NCBI GenBank assembly: GCA_031268115.1 | Contig: JAIRXV010000263.1 | Location: forward strand, 1 to 9,806 | DNA from: Bifidobacteriaceae bacterium | Lineage (GTDB): Bacteria > Actinomycetota > Actinomycetes > Actinomycetales > WQXJ01 | Direction of reading: 5' to 3' | Length of the DNA: 9,806 bases | In this document: piece after piece, positions 1 through 6,149 of the stretch | Layout: every line of letters starts with the position of its first letter | How positions within the stretch are numbered: the first letter of the stretch is position 1 | Program-made: the position numbers and the translations under genes | Notes under the pieces: model-generated | What the model saw: only the letters and a program-made list of their open reading frames with translations | Databases searched by the model: none | Told to the model about the DNA's origin: nothing

Positions 1-507
1 CGCGAGGTTCGCCCAGGCCAGGGCGAAACCGGGGTGCAACGGGTAGTCGGGCACATCCCCCACGTCCACCCACTCCACGGCCGCGGACTCGAACCCGACT
101 CCGGCCGGGGCCGCCCACCCTGGGTTGCCCCCGCCGACGCGCGGCCACGGTTCGCTCGGCCGGGCTACGACGGTGGTGTACGCCCACGTCGCGTGCGAAT
201 CCGCCGACCACCAGACGGGATGGGCCGCCCGCGGGTCTAGATCGGTTTCCTCGGCCGTTTCGCGCAGCGCCGCCTCGCGGGCGCTCTCACCCGGCAACCG
301 CGCCCCCCCAGGTACGCCCCAAAGGCCGCCCTGGTGGGTTCGGGCGCCTCTGAGCTGCAACAACACGCGATCTGTCGCCGGATCGTAGACAAGTAGGCCG
401 GCCGCGCCGAAACGGCCCCAGTGGCGGCCGGCGGCACATTCGCAGCTCACCCACCCATCGCCCGCGGCCCGGTCGGGGCCTTCTGGAGGCGAGCCGTCCC
501 CTTGCAT
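1..507 (-). CDS. Nudix hydrolase, C-terminally cut by the window edge
   Basis: Reading leftward from ATG at 507, 169 codons are open to the window edge, so the C-terminus is missing. The Nudix box lies at about residues 68-90 (G-x5-E-x7-RE-T-x-EE-T-D-L) and contains all the metal-binding glutamates; the usual Gly near its end is Asp89. It is preceded by GGLWGVPGG (60-68). The N-terminus has the CxC...HWGRFGAAGLLVY segment (22-41), typical of a group of actinobacterial Nudix proteins. Nudix enzymes hydrolyse nucleoside diphosphates linked to another group; the substrate here cannot be told, and a MutT-like or ADP-ribose/NADH-type activity is possible. The start is supported by an AAAGG about 8 bases upstream. 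The gene begins only 26 bases after the protease stop, so it is probably the third gene of the phosphatase-protease operon. Family assignment is firm; function is general only. Confidence 0.9.
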   Translation of the reverse strand, partial: MQGDGSPPEGPDRAAGDGWVSCECAAGRHWGRFGAAGLLVYDPATDRVLLQLRGARTHQGGLWGVPGGARLPGESAREAALRETAEETDLDPRAAHPVWWSADSHATWAYTTVVARPSEPWPRVGGGNPGWAAPAGVGFESAAVEWVDVGDVPDYPLHPGFALAWANLA

Positions 508-533
508 ATCGTTGGCCTTTCGCGTGGACGAAG

Positions 534-2711
534 TCACCTAAAGGTCATCCGTTTAGCCGGCGATGTCGCTTTGGCTACGGTCGCGCTGCCGTGAAAGACG
601 GCCTTGACCTTGGTTTTTCCCCGGATCTTAGCCGGGACGCGCATCTTTACGACACCCTTGGCGGACGCTTTGAGTTTGGTCCTCTTGACGGTAGTACCGA
701 ATTTCACCGAAACGTTCCCCGCGGGACGGGGCACGCCCGACGCCTTCACCCGGACGATGACGGTCCGCCCGCTGCGTTTGACAGTCACCTTGGGGACGGA
801 CTTGACGGGTTTGACTGGCACAGCCGGCGTGACCGGCGTGGGCGGGGGCGTGGTCGCAGCGGGCAGGGAACGGACCACCGCCAAGGCGTTGACGTGGCCC
901 GCGACCGTCAGGCCGGCGTGAGTCAGAGACCACGAAGCACCTAGGAGTTGCCCGGCCGCCGTCTCCGGAGCAATGGTGTAAGCGGTGCCTTGGGCACCGG
1001 GAATAGCCACGCCCGCTTGGGTCCATTGCACGGCCACCGAACCGGCGGGCCAACCCGAAGGCAACACGACCGAGAGGGTCGCGCCGGGAACGGGGTCCCC
1101 GAATAGTTCGAGCTGCCGCAACACCGAAACATCGAACACGGCGACCGTGGCGGTCCCGACAATCCCTTCGAGGCGGGCGGTCACGGTGCAGATTCGCATG
1201 GACGGGACTGTCCCCACTGGGAACGTGCATCCGTCTTGGAGTGAATAGGCAACCTGGGCCCGGTCTGCGCCAGCCACCGGGTGGCCGGCCTTATCCCATC
1301 CGGTCACGGCGACCGTGATGGGCGCGTCCGCGGTCGTGGCGGTCCCGCTTGGAGTCACGGTCAGTCGGGCAACGGGACCAGTGGCGGCGCGCACCCGGGA
1401 AATCGCCGCCGAAGCGTCCAGCGCCCCCTCGCCGGTGTAAGGATCTCGCCCGATCCCGCTCGACGTCACGTCTCTGGCCGTGGCGAACAGGATATCGGCC
1501 ACCGCATCTGGCCCAAGGTCGGGACGATGGCGGCGCAACAGGGCGGCGGTCGCCGACACATAGGGCGCGGCAAAGCTGGTGCCTCGGCCGATGCGGACCG
1601 TCCCGTCCTCGGCCAAGATCGCGATTTGGGACCCGGGGGCCGCGATATCGACCTGACTGTTGTATGTACCTTCAGCCAACGCCGCTCCATCGGGCCCGTA
1701 TGCGGCGACCGATATCACCGATGGCAGGGACGCCGGATAGTGCGCCTGCTGGGAGCTATCGTTGCCGGCGGCCGCGACCACGACCACGCCGGCGGCGTGG
1801 GCCCGCGCGACCGCCGTAGCCATGACTGTCGAATAGTCGGGTCCGCCGATCGATAGGTTGATCACTTGGGCGCCGTCGGTCACGGCCCGGGCGATGGCGG
1901 CCGCAACCGCCGAGTCTTGGATGACACCCTGGGCGTTGGCTACTTTGTAGCAAAGCACCGTGGTGTCCCAGGCCGCCCCGGTCCCGCCGATGCCGTTGTT
2001 GGGTGTGGCACCGATCAACGATGCGACATAGGCCCCGTGGTAGGCCCCGGGGAGGTCTGGGGTGTCTGGCGCCAGCTTGGCGTCGCCGCTGCCGAAGTCC
2101 CACCGGTTCGCCATCCACTGGGGCTTATCGGGATGGGAATCGTAGAACCCCGAATCGATGACCGCGACCGGTACGGACGCCCCGGGCGCCGCGTCGGCCA
2201 AGGTTGGCCAAAGCGAAGCCAACCCGGTCCCCACTCCGCCCTTGAGGGGCCAGCCCAGATCGGCGGACACGAACAAAGGGTCATTCGGGTTGGACGTGTA
2301 GCCGGTGTCGTCCACGGTCCGACGCGCATCGAAGTCGACCGCCTCGAATAGGCCGGTCGCCAGCAGTTTCGCCGCCACCGCCGACGCCGAGGCGGGGTCG
2401 GTTTCCAGGAGGGCGGGACCGCCATCGTCCCCGTCCCACCGCACTGTCGCCTCAGGGGACATGCCCAAAAGAGCCTTCGCCACGGCCGTAGGGGCAGCGT
2501 CTTCGCGCGCCAGAGCCACAATTCGGGACGGATCGGCCGAGGGGCTGGAGGGATTCACCATGGGTGGGCGCGGCTCAGGGACTGCGTTGGCGGACAGGGC
2601 AGCCTCAGCGGTGGGATGCGCCGCGATGGCCGGCGCGGTCGCGGCCCCAGCGAGGCATAGCGCCACCGCCACAACCACCGCCTTTTGAGCGCACCTACGC
2701 GCCGATAGCAT
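534..2711 (-). CDS. Secreted subtilisin-like S8 serine protease with Ig-like C-terminal domains
   Basis: Exported peptidase of family S8. Residue numbers count from the in-frame ATG at 2774. A complete catalytic set is visible in family order: Asp207 (AVIDSG), His246 (YHGAYVAS), oxyanion Asn338 (AAAGN) and Ser400 (GTSFAAP). The segment before the triad (about 80-195) resembles an inhibitor-like propeptide and includes NDPLF. After the catalytic domain come a possible beta-sandwich (465-550), an Ig-like module (555-630, with WTQAGVAIPGAQ), a Pro/Thr linker (640-660) and a basic Ig-like end (660-746). I chose ATG 2711 because it gives a compact signal peptide (basic n-region, VVVAVALCLAGAA core, Ala-rich cleavage region) and follows a G-rich tract that could be a ribosome site. 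ATG 2774 adds 21 residues and starts 18 bases after the phosphatase stop. No LPXTG motif or C-terminal membrane anchor is seen. The natural substrate is unknown. Confidence 0.93.
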   Translation of the reverse strand: MLSARRCAQKAVVVAVALCLAGAATAPAIAAHPTAEAALSANAVPEPRPPMVNPSSPSADPSRIVALAREDAAPTAVAKALLGMSPEATVRWDGDDGGPALLETDPASASAVAAKLLATGLFEAVDFDARRTVDDTGYTSNPNDPLFVSADLGWPLKGGVGTGLASLWPTLADAAPGASVPVAVIDSGFYDSHPDKPQWMANRWDFGSGDAKLAPDTPDLPGAYHGAYVASLIGATPNNGIGGTGAAWDTTVLCYKVANAQGVIQDSAVAAAIARAVTDGAQVINLSIGGPDYSTVMATAVARAHAAGVVVVAAAGNDSSQQAHYPASLPSVISVAAYGPDGAALAEGTYNSQVDIAAPGSQIAILAEDGTVRIGRGTSFAAPYVSATAALLRRHRPDLGPDAVADILFATARDVTSSGIGRDPYTGEGALDASAAISRVRAATGPVARLTVTPSGTATTADAPITVAVTGWDKAGHPVAGADRAQVAYSLQDGCTFPVGTVPSMRICTVTARLEGIVGTATVAVFDVSVLRQLELFGDPVPGATLSVVLPSGWPAGSVAVQWTQAGVAIPGAQGTAYTIAPETAAGQLLGASWSLTHAGLTVAGHVNALAVVRSLPAATTPPPTPVTPAVPVKPVKSVPKVTVKRSGRTVIVRVKASGVPRPAGNVSVKFGTTVKRTKLKASAKGVVKMRVPAKIRGKTKVKAVFHGSATVAKATSPAKRMTFR

Positions 2712-2792
2712 CGCGACCCCCCAGGGACAATTGGAACGCCCCAGGAACGATCGTCGGGGCAACGCGAGCCACATTAGCGCGACTGTCTCGGC

Positions 2793-3299
2793 TCAGTCCG
2801 GGATCGGTGTCCTTTGCCTCGCCCACGCGAGCACGCCGGACGAAGCGGCCACAATCTGAGCCAGCGCATGCGTGAAATTACTCATTCCGCCATACCATGG
2901 ATCCTCAATGTCGAGGCCCGACGATGGCGATGGCGATGGCTGGGCACCCGGCTCGAACTCTCTTAGCATCCGCACCGCGGCCGTGGGCCGACCGGACCGC
3001 TCGGCCAAACGCCTAAGGTGCCACCAATGGCGATAGGTCATGGGCAGGATCAGGTCCCACCGGCCGAAGTCCGCCAGTTCGATCGACCGGGCGCGGTGTT
3101 CGGGGATTGGGTACCCGGCCTGCGCAAGGACCCGTCTCGCGCGCGGATCGATCAGGTTGCCGGCCTCCTCATCCGATATGCCGCTCGAATCTACGATGGC
3201 GTCGATTCGGGCATCGGCGAAGCGGTCGGCTAGGACCGCCTGGGCCATCGGAGAGCGGCATATGTTGCCCGTGCAGACGGTCATGATACGAAGAGGCAC
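2793..3299 (-). CDS. Low-molecular-weight protein-tyrosine phosphatase
   Basis: A 168-residue cytoplasmic phosphatase of the LMW-PTP/arsenate reductase-like fold, of normal family length. The P-loop is at residues 9-16 (CTGNICRS), with nucleophile Cys9 and phosphate-binding Arg15. The general acid is Asp133 in the DPWYGG motif (133-138). These enzymes remove phosphate from tyrosine, often on bacterial tyrosine kinases that control exopolysaccharide; some act on other small phosphoesters. No kinase or polysaccharide gene is visible nearby, so the partner is unknown. The start is GTG at 3299, with AGGA 7 bases upstream; the ATG six codons in would crowd the P-loop. The gene probably leads the operon with the protease 18 to 81 bases downstream. 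A Ser-Pro-rich insert (121-127) is encoded partly by a GATGGC triplet repeat. Confidence 0.92.
   Translation of the reverse strand: MPLRIMTVCTGNICRSPMAQAVLADRFADARIDAIVDSSGISDEEAGNLIDPRARRVLAQAGYPIPEHRARSIELADFGRWDLILPMTYRHWWHLRRLAERSGRPTAAVRMLREFEPGAQPSPSPSSGLDIEDPWYGGMSNFTHALAQIVAASSGVLAWARQRTPIPD
2923..2940. repeat. Three tandem copies of GATGGC inside the phosphatase gene
   Basis: Three perfect 6-bp units lie head to tail within the coding strand of the phosphatase and encode part of its Ser-Pro stretch, just before the loop that carries the general acid. Copy-number change would add or remove two residues without shifting the frame. This is probably a simple low-complexity insert. Confidence 0.8.
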
Positions 3300-3309
3300 A
3301 CTTCAATCC

Positions 3310-3351
3310 TGGCATCCAGACACGGCAAACATGGCATCCAGACACGGCAAA
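3310..3351. repeat. Two perfect 20-bp direct repeats, period 22 bp, abutting the phosphatase start
   Basis: The unit TGGCATCCAGACACGGCAAA occurs at 3310-3329 and again at 3332-3351, separated by CA. The 22-bp period is close to two helical turns, which would place two bound proteins on the same DNA face. The proximal copy ends at the AGGA Shine-Dalgarno of the phosphatase gene and shares its first A, so the repeat lies in the promoter-leader zone. Possible readings are a tandem operator, a translational control element in the leader, or a copy of a dispersed intergenic repeat family. The sequence itself is certain; the role is inferred. Confidence 0.75.
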
Positions 3352-3707
3352 TCGGTGCGATGCCGGGTGTGCCGCGTTGCCCAACCGGTCGATCGGTCGT
3401 AACATCCCCTGCGGCGACAGCACGGCGCCTGCCGTGAGGTCTTCCTGTCAGCCACCTGAAGCGTTGAATCGGCCACACACCTAAGGGGATGGCGTGCACG
3501 CAAAAGCGGCTGCGCGGATTCGGGCGCCCTGGGAGGGGCTCTCCGGTCCAAACGATATGGCCCGGCTGGCATTTCACGCCCTGTCCCGCGTTAGCCCCAA
3601 GGTCCCACCGCCCGACTTTGGTTCGCGCTACCATCCGGGCGGCGCGCTGAGGCGGCCGGGCTCCGATAGTCCCGCTAAGCTCCTGGCGCTCAGAACGACG
3701 ACACACC

Positions 3708-3719
3708 AAAGGGGGAGAG
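3708..3719 (+). promoter_or_regulatory. Strong Shine-Dalgarno sequence of the pilin operon
   Basis: The purine tract AAAGGGGGAGAG precedes three in-frame starts: GTG 3721 (3 bases after the GGGGGAG core), GTG 3727 (9 bases) and ATG 3733 (15 bases). Spacing favours GTG 3727, with 3721 as the longest option. The site argues that translation begins here rather than at the GTG at 3811. Confidence 0.6.
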
Positions 3720-3720
3720 T

Positions 3721-5433
3721 GTGTGCGTGAAAATGACTAGTCGGGTTCGAGGGGCCCCGACGCTAACAAGTCGGTGTTTCAACGGCCGCCTTCACGGCGG
3801 CACTGAAGCCGTGAGTGCGCCCGGCCAAGCGCATGGTCCGCGATGGGCCTTGCGCGGCCGCCCGTCACAAGGATCGGATCGCGGAACCTCCTTAATAGAG
3901 GTCTTGGTCGCGATCCTCCTGCTCGGCATCTTCACAGCCGCCGCCACTGAAATCGTGATTCAGGGAACCGCGGTGTCGGCCAACAACGGCGCCCGGATCG
4001 TGGCCGCGGGCCTGGCCCAGCGCGAACTGAACCTCGTTTCCGAAACGATGGGCCTAGGCGCCGATGGGGCAGCATCGCTGCTCAGCCCGGCCACAGCGAT
4101 CAACCCCAATGTTGCCAGCGATATGGTTTCCGACGACGCAGACTTTGCCTTCCGAGTGGACGGCCGCAACTACCGAGTGGAGCGGACCACGAGCCGCCAG
4201 GTGATCGGGGCCGGGTCGCCGTGCAACTCCACCACCGGCGCTGACGACATCACGCAATTCGCGCTCTCAGTGGCCGTTAGAGTCAGCTGGCAAGGTATGG
4301 GTGCATCCACCAAACCGCATGTCGCAGCCAAATTGTTTGCCCCTCACCGCGAGGCGAGTTCCGGAATCGGAGACGATCAAGCGGTGTTCGGAGTCAGCGT
4401 CAAAGGTACAACCGATCCCTCCAACCCGGCACGGGCCAATGTTCGAGTGCAGATGACGGGCGGCGGCACAAACGAAATAGCAGTCACGGACGCCAAAGGC
4501 TGCGCCATCTTCTCGACCACGCCGCTTGCCAGTGGGGAAGACTACGAATTCACCCTTCTCGGTCACACTGGATCCACGGTCTTCGTCAACATGGGCCAGG
4601 AGCAGCACCCGACTAAGACAGAATTCTTAGTCACCCCCCGCGAATCGCGGGCCGTGTCGTTCACGGAATACGATCCGGCCGGCTCGCTGACAGTCACCGG
4701 CGTCCCCGCTGCCGCCACGGCCGTGACGATGCTGCCGGCCACAGGTGGCGTCAGCTCCGTCACCGTCGATGTTGAGGGAGGCACCGCGATATTCCCCGCC
4801 TTGTGGCCAGGCGTCTATTCCCTCGTAACGGACGGGTCCCCCCAGTCGGTCACTCTGCAGCCCGGTCAGCACATCGCAATGGATCTTGGCGCCGGAGCGG
4901 GCGCTCCGGCCGCGGCCGTCCTGAACGTCTGCGTCGACGGAACGGCCACTCCTCCGAGCGTACCGCGGGCAGGCGTTACGGTGCGGGTCTCCAGCGCTGG
5001 CGGGGACCAATCCGAAATCACCGACACCACCGGTTGTGTCGCCTTCACCGTCGGCCCTCCGGCGTCGGGGGGTTCATACGACATCGTGCTGCTGGGCCAC
5101 ACCAGCGCCGTCCCATACGTCGACAAAGCCCACCAGTTACAGCCCGCGATAACCGAGACCTCGGTCATGCCGGGGTCCTCGCGCAACGTCACCTTCCCCG
5201 ATTACGACCCGGCCGCTTCGCTCACCGTGACAGGTGTACCCGGGGCGGCGACAACGGTCACGCTCTTCGGGGCGAGCGGCGGGGGCGCAACCATCGCCGC
5301 CAATGTCACTGGCGGCACCGCGACCTTCGCCTCCCTTTGGCCGGGGGTCTACACGTACGCTGGCACCGGCTTTTCCGGCACCATCACCCTTGGCCCCGGC
5401 CAGGACGCATCGATCAATGCGGGGACACCATGA
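3721..5433 (+). CDS. Modular type IV prepilin (PilV/GspI-like) with duplicated C-terminal domain
   Basis: A 570-residue minor-pilin-like surface protein. A class III-type prepilin motif is clear: RG/TSLIEVLVAILLLG, with cleavage expected after Gly55, Glu60 at position +5 of the mature protein, and a hydrophobic helix to about residue 80. A normal pilin-like part follows (about 80-215). Two units then follow, at 222-392 and 400-570, aligned without a gap at an offset of 178 residues; landmarks are GC (260/438), LLGHT (279/457), YDPA (317/495), SLTVTGVP (322/500) and LWPGVY (361/539). Hand count gives 75 identities in 171. The units look like prealbumin/carboxypeptidase-regulatory beta-sandwiches and are probably displayed at a pilus tip. 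The start given is the longest frame; GTG 3727 has better spacing, and GTG 3811 would shorten the unusually long 55-residue leader to 25. The stop overlaps the next ATG (ATGA). The ligand is unknown. Confidence 0.87.
   Translation: MCVKMTSRVRGAPTLTSRCFNGRLHGGTEAVSAPGQAHGPRWALRGRPSQGSDRGTSLIEVLVAILLLGIFTAAATEIVIQGTAVSANNGARIVAAGLAQRELNLVSETMGLGADGAASLLSPATAINPNVASDMVSDDADFAFRVDGRNYRVERTTSRQVIGAGSPCNSTTGADDITQFALSVAVRVSWQGMGASTKPHVAAKLFAPHREASSGIGDDQAVFGVSVKGTTDPSNPARANVRVQMTGGGTNEIAVTDAKGCAIFSTTPLASGEDYEFTLLGHTGSTVFVNMGQEQHPTKTEFLVTPRESRAVSFTEYDPAGSLTVTGVPAAATAVTMLPATGGVSSVTVDVEGGTAIFPALWPGVYSLVTDGSPQSVTLQPGQHIAMDLGAGAGAPAAAVLNVCVDGTATPPSVPRAGVTVRVSSAGGDQSEITDTTGCVAFTVGPPASGGSYDIVLLGHTSAVPYVDKAHQLQPAITETSVMPGSSRNVTFPDYDPAASLTVTGVPGAATTVTLFGASGGGATIAANVTGGTATFASLWPGVYTYAGTGFSGTITLGPGQDASINAGTP
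3740..3809 (+). other. Possible structured leader with alternative hairpins inside the start of the first pilin gene
   Basis: GTCGGG (3740-3745) can pair with CCCGAC (3756-3761), but CCGAC (3757-3761) can instead pair with GTCGG (3770-3774), so the two stems exclude each other. A third, stronger hairpin pairs GCCGCC (3785-3790) with GGCGGC (3796-3801) around a 5-base loop. It is extended by GTTTCA (3776-3781) with TGAAGC (3804-3809), and ends just before the in-frame GTG at 3811. It may be a regulatory leader, or a by-product of GC-rich coding sequence. I do not recognise any known riboswitch class. Confidence 0.35.
4384..5430 (+). repeat. Tandem duplication within the first pilin gene (two ~171-residue units, period 534 bp)
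   Basis: Codons 222-392 and 400-570 encode homologous units at a constant 178-codon offset. Protein identity is about 44% by hand count, while the DNA has drifted (for example different codons throughout the SLTVTGVP block), so the duplication is old. Each unit divides at the YDPA-SLTVTGVP boundary into a front part with a conserved Cys (261/439) and a back part ending in LWPGVY and a PGQ turn. Confidence 0.85.
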
Positions 5434-6149
5434 AATACCGCCCATTCCGCCCCGAGGCCCAGTCGGACCGGGGGACCTCACTCGCTGAGCTGCTCATAGT
5501 CATTGCCGTCGGTACGGCCGTTCTGGGTCTCTTGGCAGTGGTGAGCTTCTCTTTGACCAAGCACGACGGACTGAATCTGGCCCGTCAGGAACGAGTCGAC
5601 GGCATCCAGAAGGCCAGCGTCTGGCTTGGCGACGCGCTGGCCAACGCCGCCTCGAATCCAGAGAGCCCAAACGGCGCAGTATTCGAGGTCGCGAACCACA
5701 AGAAGATGACGTTTACCTCCGCGCTGCCCGTGCAAGGACTCAGCGAGCCAGGCCTGGTGGTCAGGGTCACCATTGTCTTGGGCGAGGAGTGCTGGACCGG
5801 TGATCCCGGCGAACCCAACACTCTGCGCCGCTGCGTTCAGCGACCCGAAATCGCCTTGGACGGCACCAAGACATTCTGCGACTGGGCTCACCCAGGCTGT
5901 TCCGAAGCGCTCTTCGAGGACATCGTCTTGGCTCGCAACGTCCAGCAAGACGCCTTGTTCTCCTATGCCTTGCAGACCAACGCCGGCGTCGGGTCAACCG
6001 TTTCAAGCGTCACCGGAGACGATCAACTCATGCAGATCACGGCCGTCGAGCTCAGAGTCGCCGTCAAAGGCACCCCCGGCAGCCAAAGCGCCGACACCGC
6101 CACCACGGTCTTCAGGCGCCACGCGATCAAAGGATGGAGCAAACAATAA
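5430..6149 (+). CDS. Type IV prepilin-like minor pilin (PilW/GspJ-like)
   Basis: A 239-residue protein with a short 15-residue leader and the prepilin motif DRG/TSLAELLIVIAVG; cleavage is expected after Gly15, Glu20 is at +5, and one hydrophobic helix runs to about residue 42. The helix is followed by a mostly beta globular part. Four cysteines cluster at 121, 135, 150 and 157 and could form two disulfides outside the cell. Size and position after a PilV/GspI-like gene and before a PilX-like gene match PilW/GspJ minor pilins. The ATG at 5430 overlaps the previous stop as ATGA, with GGGG a few bases upstream, which indicates translational coupling. The same frame is open far upstream, to 4803, but that part is Arg-rich shadow of the first pilin gene. 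Product class is well supported; the exact orthologue is not. Confidence 0.87.
   Translation: MKYRPFRPEAQSDRGTSLAELLIVIAVGTAVLGLLAVVSFSLTKHDGLNLARQERVDGIQKASVWLGDALANAASNPESPNGAVFEVANHKKMTFTSALPVQGLSEPGLVVRVTIVLGEECWTGDPGEPNTLRRCVQRPEIALDGTKTFCDWAHPGCSEALFEDIVLARNVQQDALFSYALQTNAGVGSTVSSVTGDDQLMQITAVELRVAVKGTPGSQSADTATTVFRRHAIKGWSKQ
6131..6139 (+). promoter_or_regulatory. Ribosome binding site deciding the PilX-like start
   Basis: AGGATGGAG lies inside the end of the PilW-like gene and ends 9 bases before ATG 6149. The in-frame ATG at 6134 sits within this Shine-Dalgarno sequence and has almost no spacing of its own, so 6149 is preferred. Confidence 0.65.

Larger units (their letters stand above)
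3300..3720. other. Gene-poor divergent intergenic region (about 420 bp)
   Basis: This stretch separates the leftward phosphatase start (3299) from the rightward pilin operon start (3721). It should contain promoters for both operons, but I could not identify convincing -35/-10 pairs on either strand. Open frames across it (for example minus 3709-3281 and plus 3494-3730) read as Arg/Pro-rich noise with no recognisable domain. The left end holds two 20-bp direct repeats and the right end holds the pilin operon ribosome site. Between about 3352 and 3707 I see no gene, no RNA family I recognise and no strong terminator. Confidence 0.6.

Noticed and set aside
1281..1856. A 191-codon plus-strand frame inside the protease gene
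   Set aside because: It is antisense to the S8 catalytic domain with Gly/Arg-rich translation, as expected for the complement of a GC-rich gene.
3310..3351. A minimal CRISPR array
   Set aside because: There are only two units with a 2-bp gap, no spacer-sized intervals and no cas genes.
3440..3540. A c-di-GMP (GEMM-I) riboswitch, suggested by ACGCAAAAGCGG near 3499
   Set aside because: The paired GCAAACC/GAAA segment and the downstream receptor part are missing, so only a short chance resemblance remains.
3281..3709. Open frames filling the intergenic region on both strands
   Set aside because: Compositions are Arg/Pro-rich, the minus frame overlaps the phosphatase start and the repeats, and no domain or ribosome site supports them.
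4803..5429. An upstream extension of the PilW-like frame
   Set aside because: The translation is Arg/His/Gly-rich, a shadow of the first pilin gene; the prepilin motif and ATGA junction place the real start at 5430.
5600..5615. A third copy of the intergenic repeat inside the PilW-like gene (GGCATCCAGA)
   Set aside because: Only 10 of 20 bases match and it lies in a coding region, which is consistent with chance.
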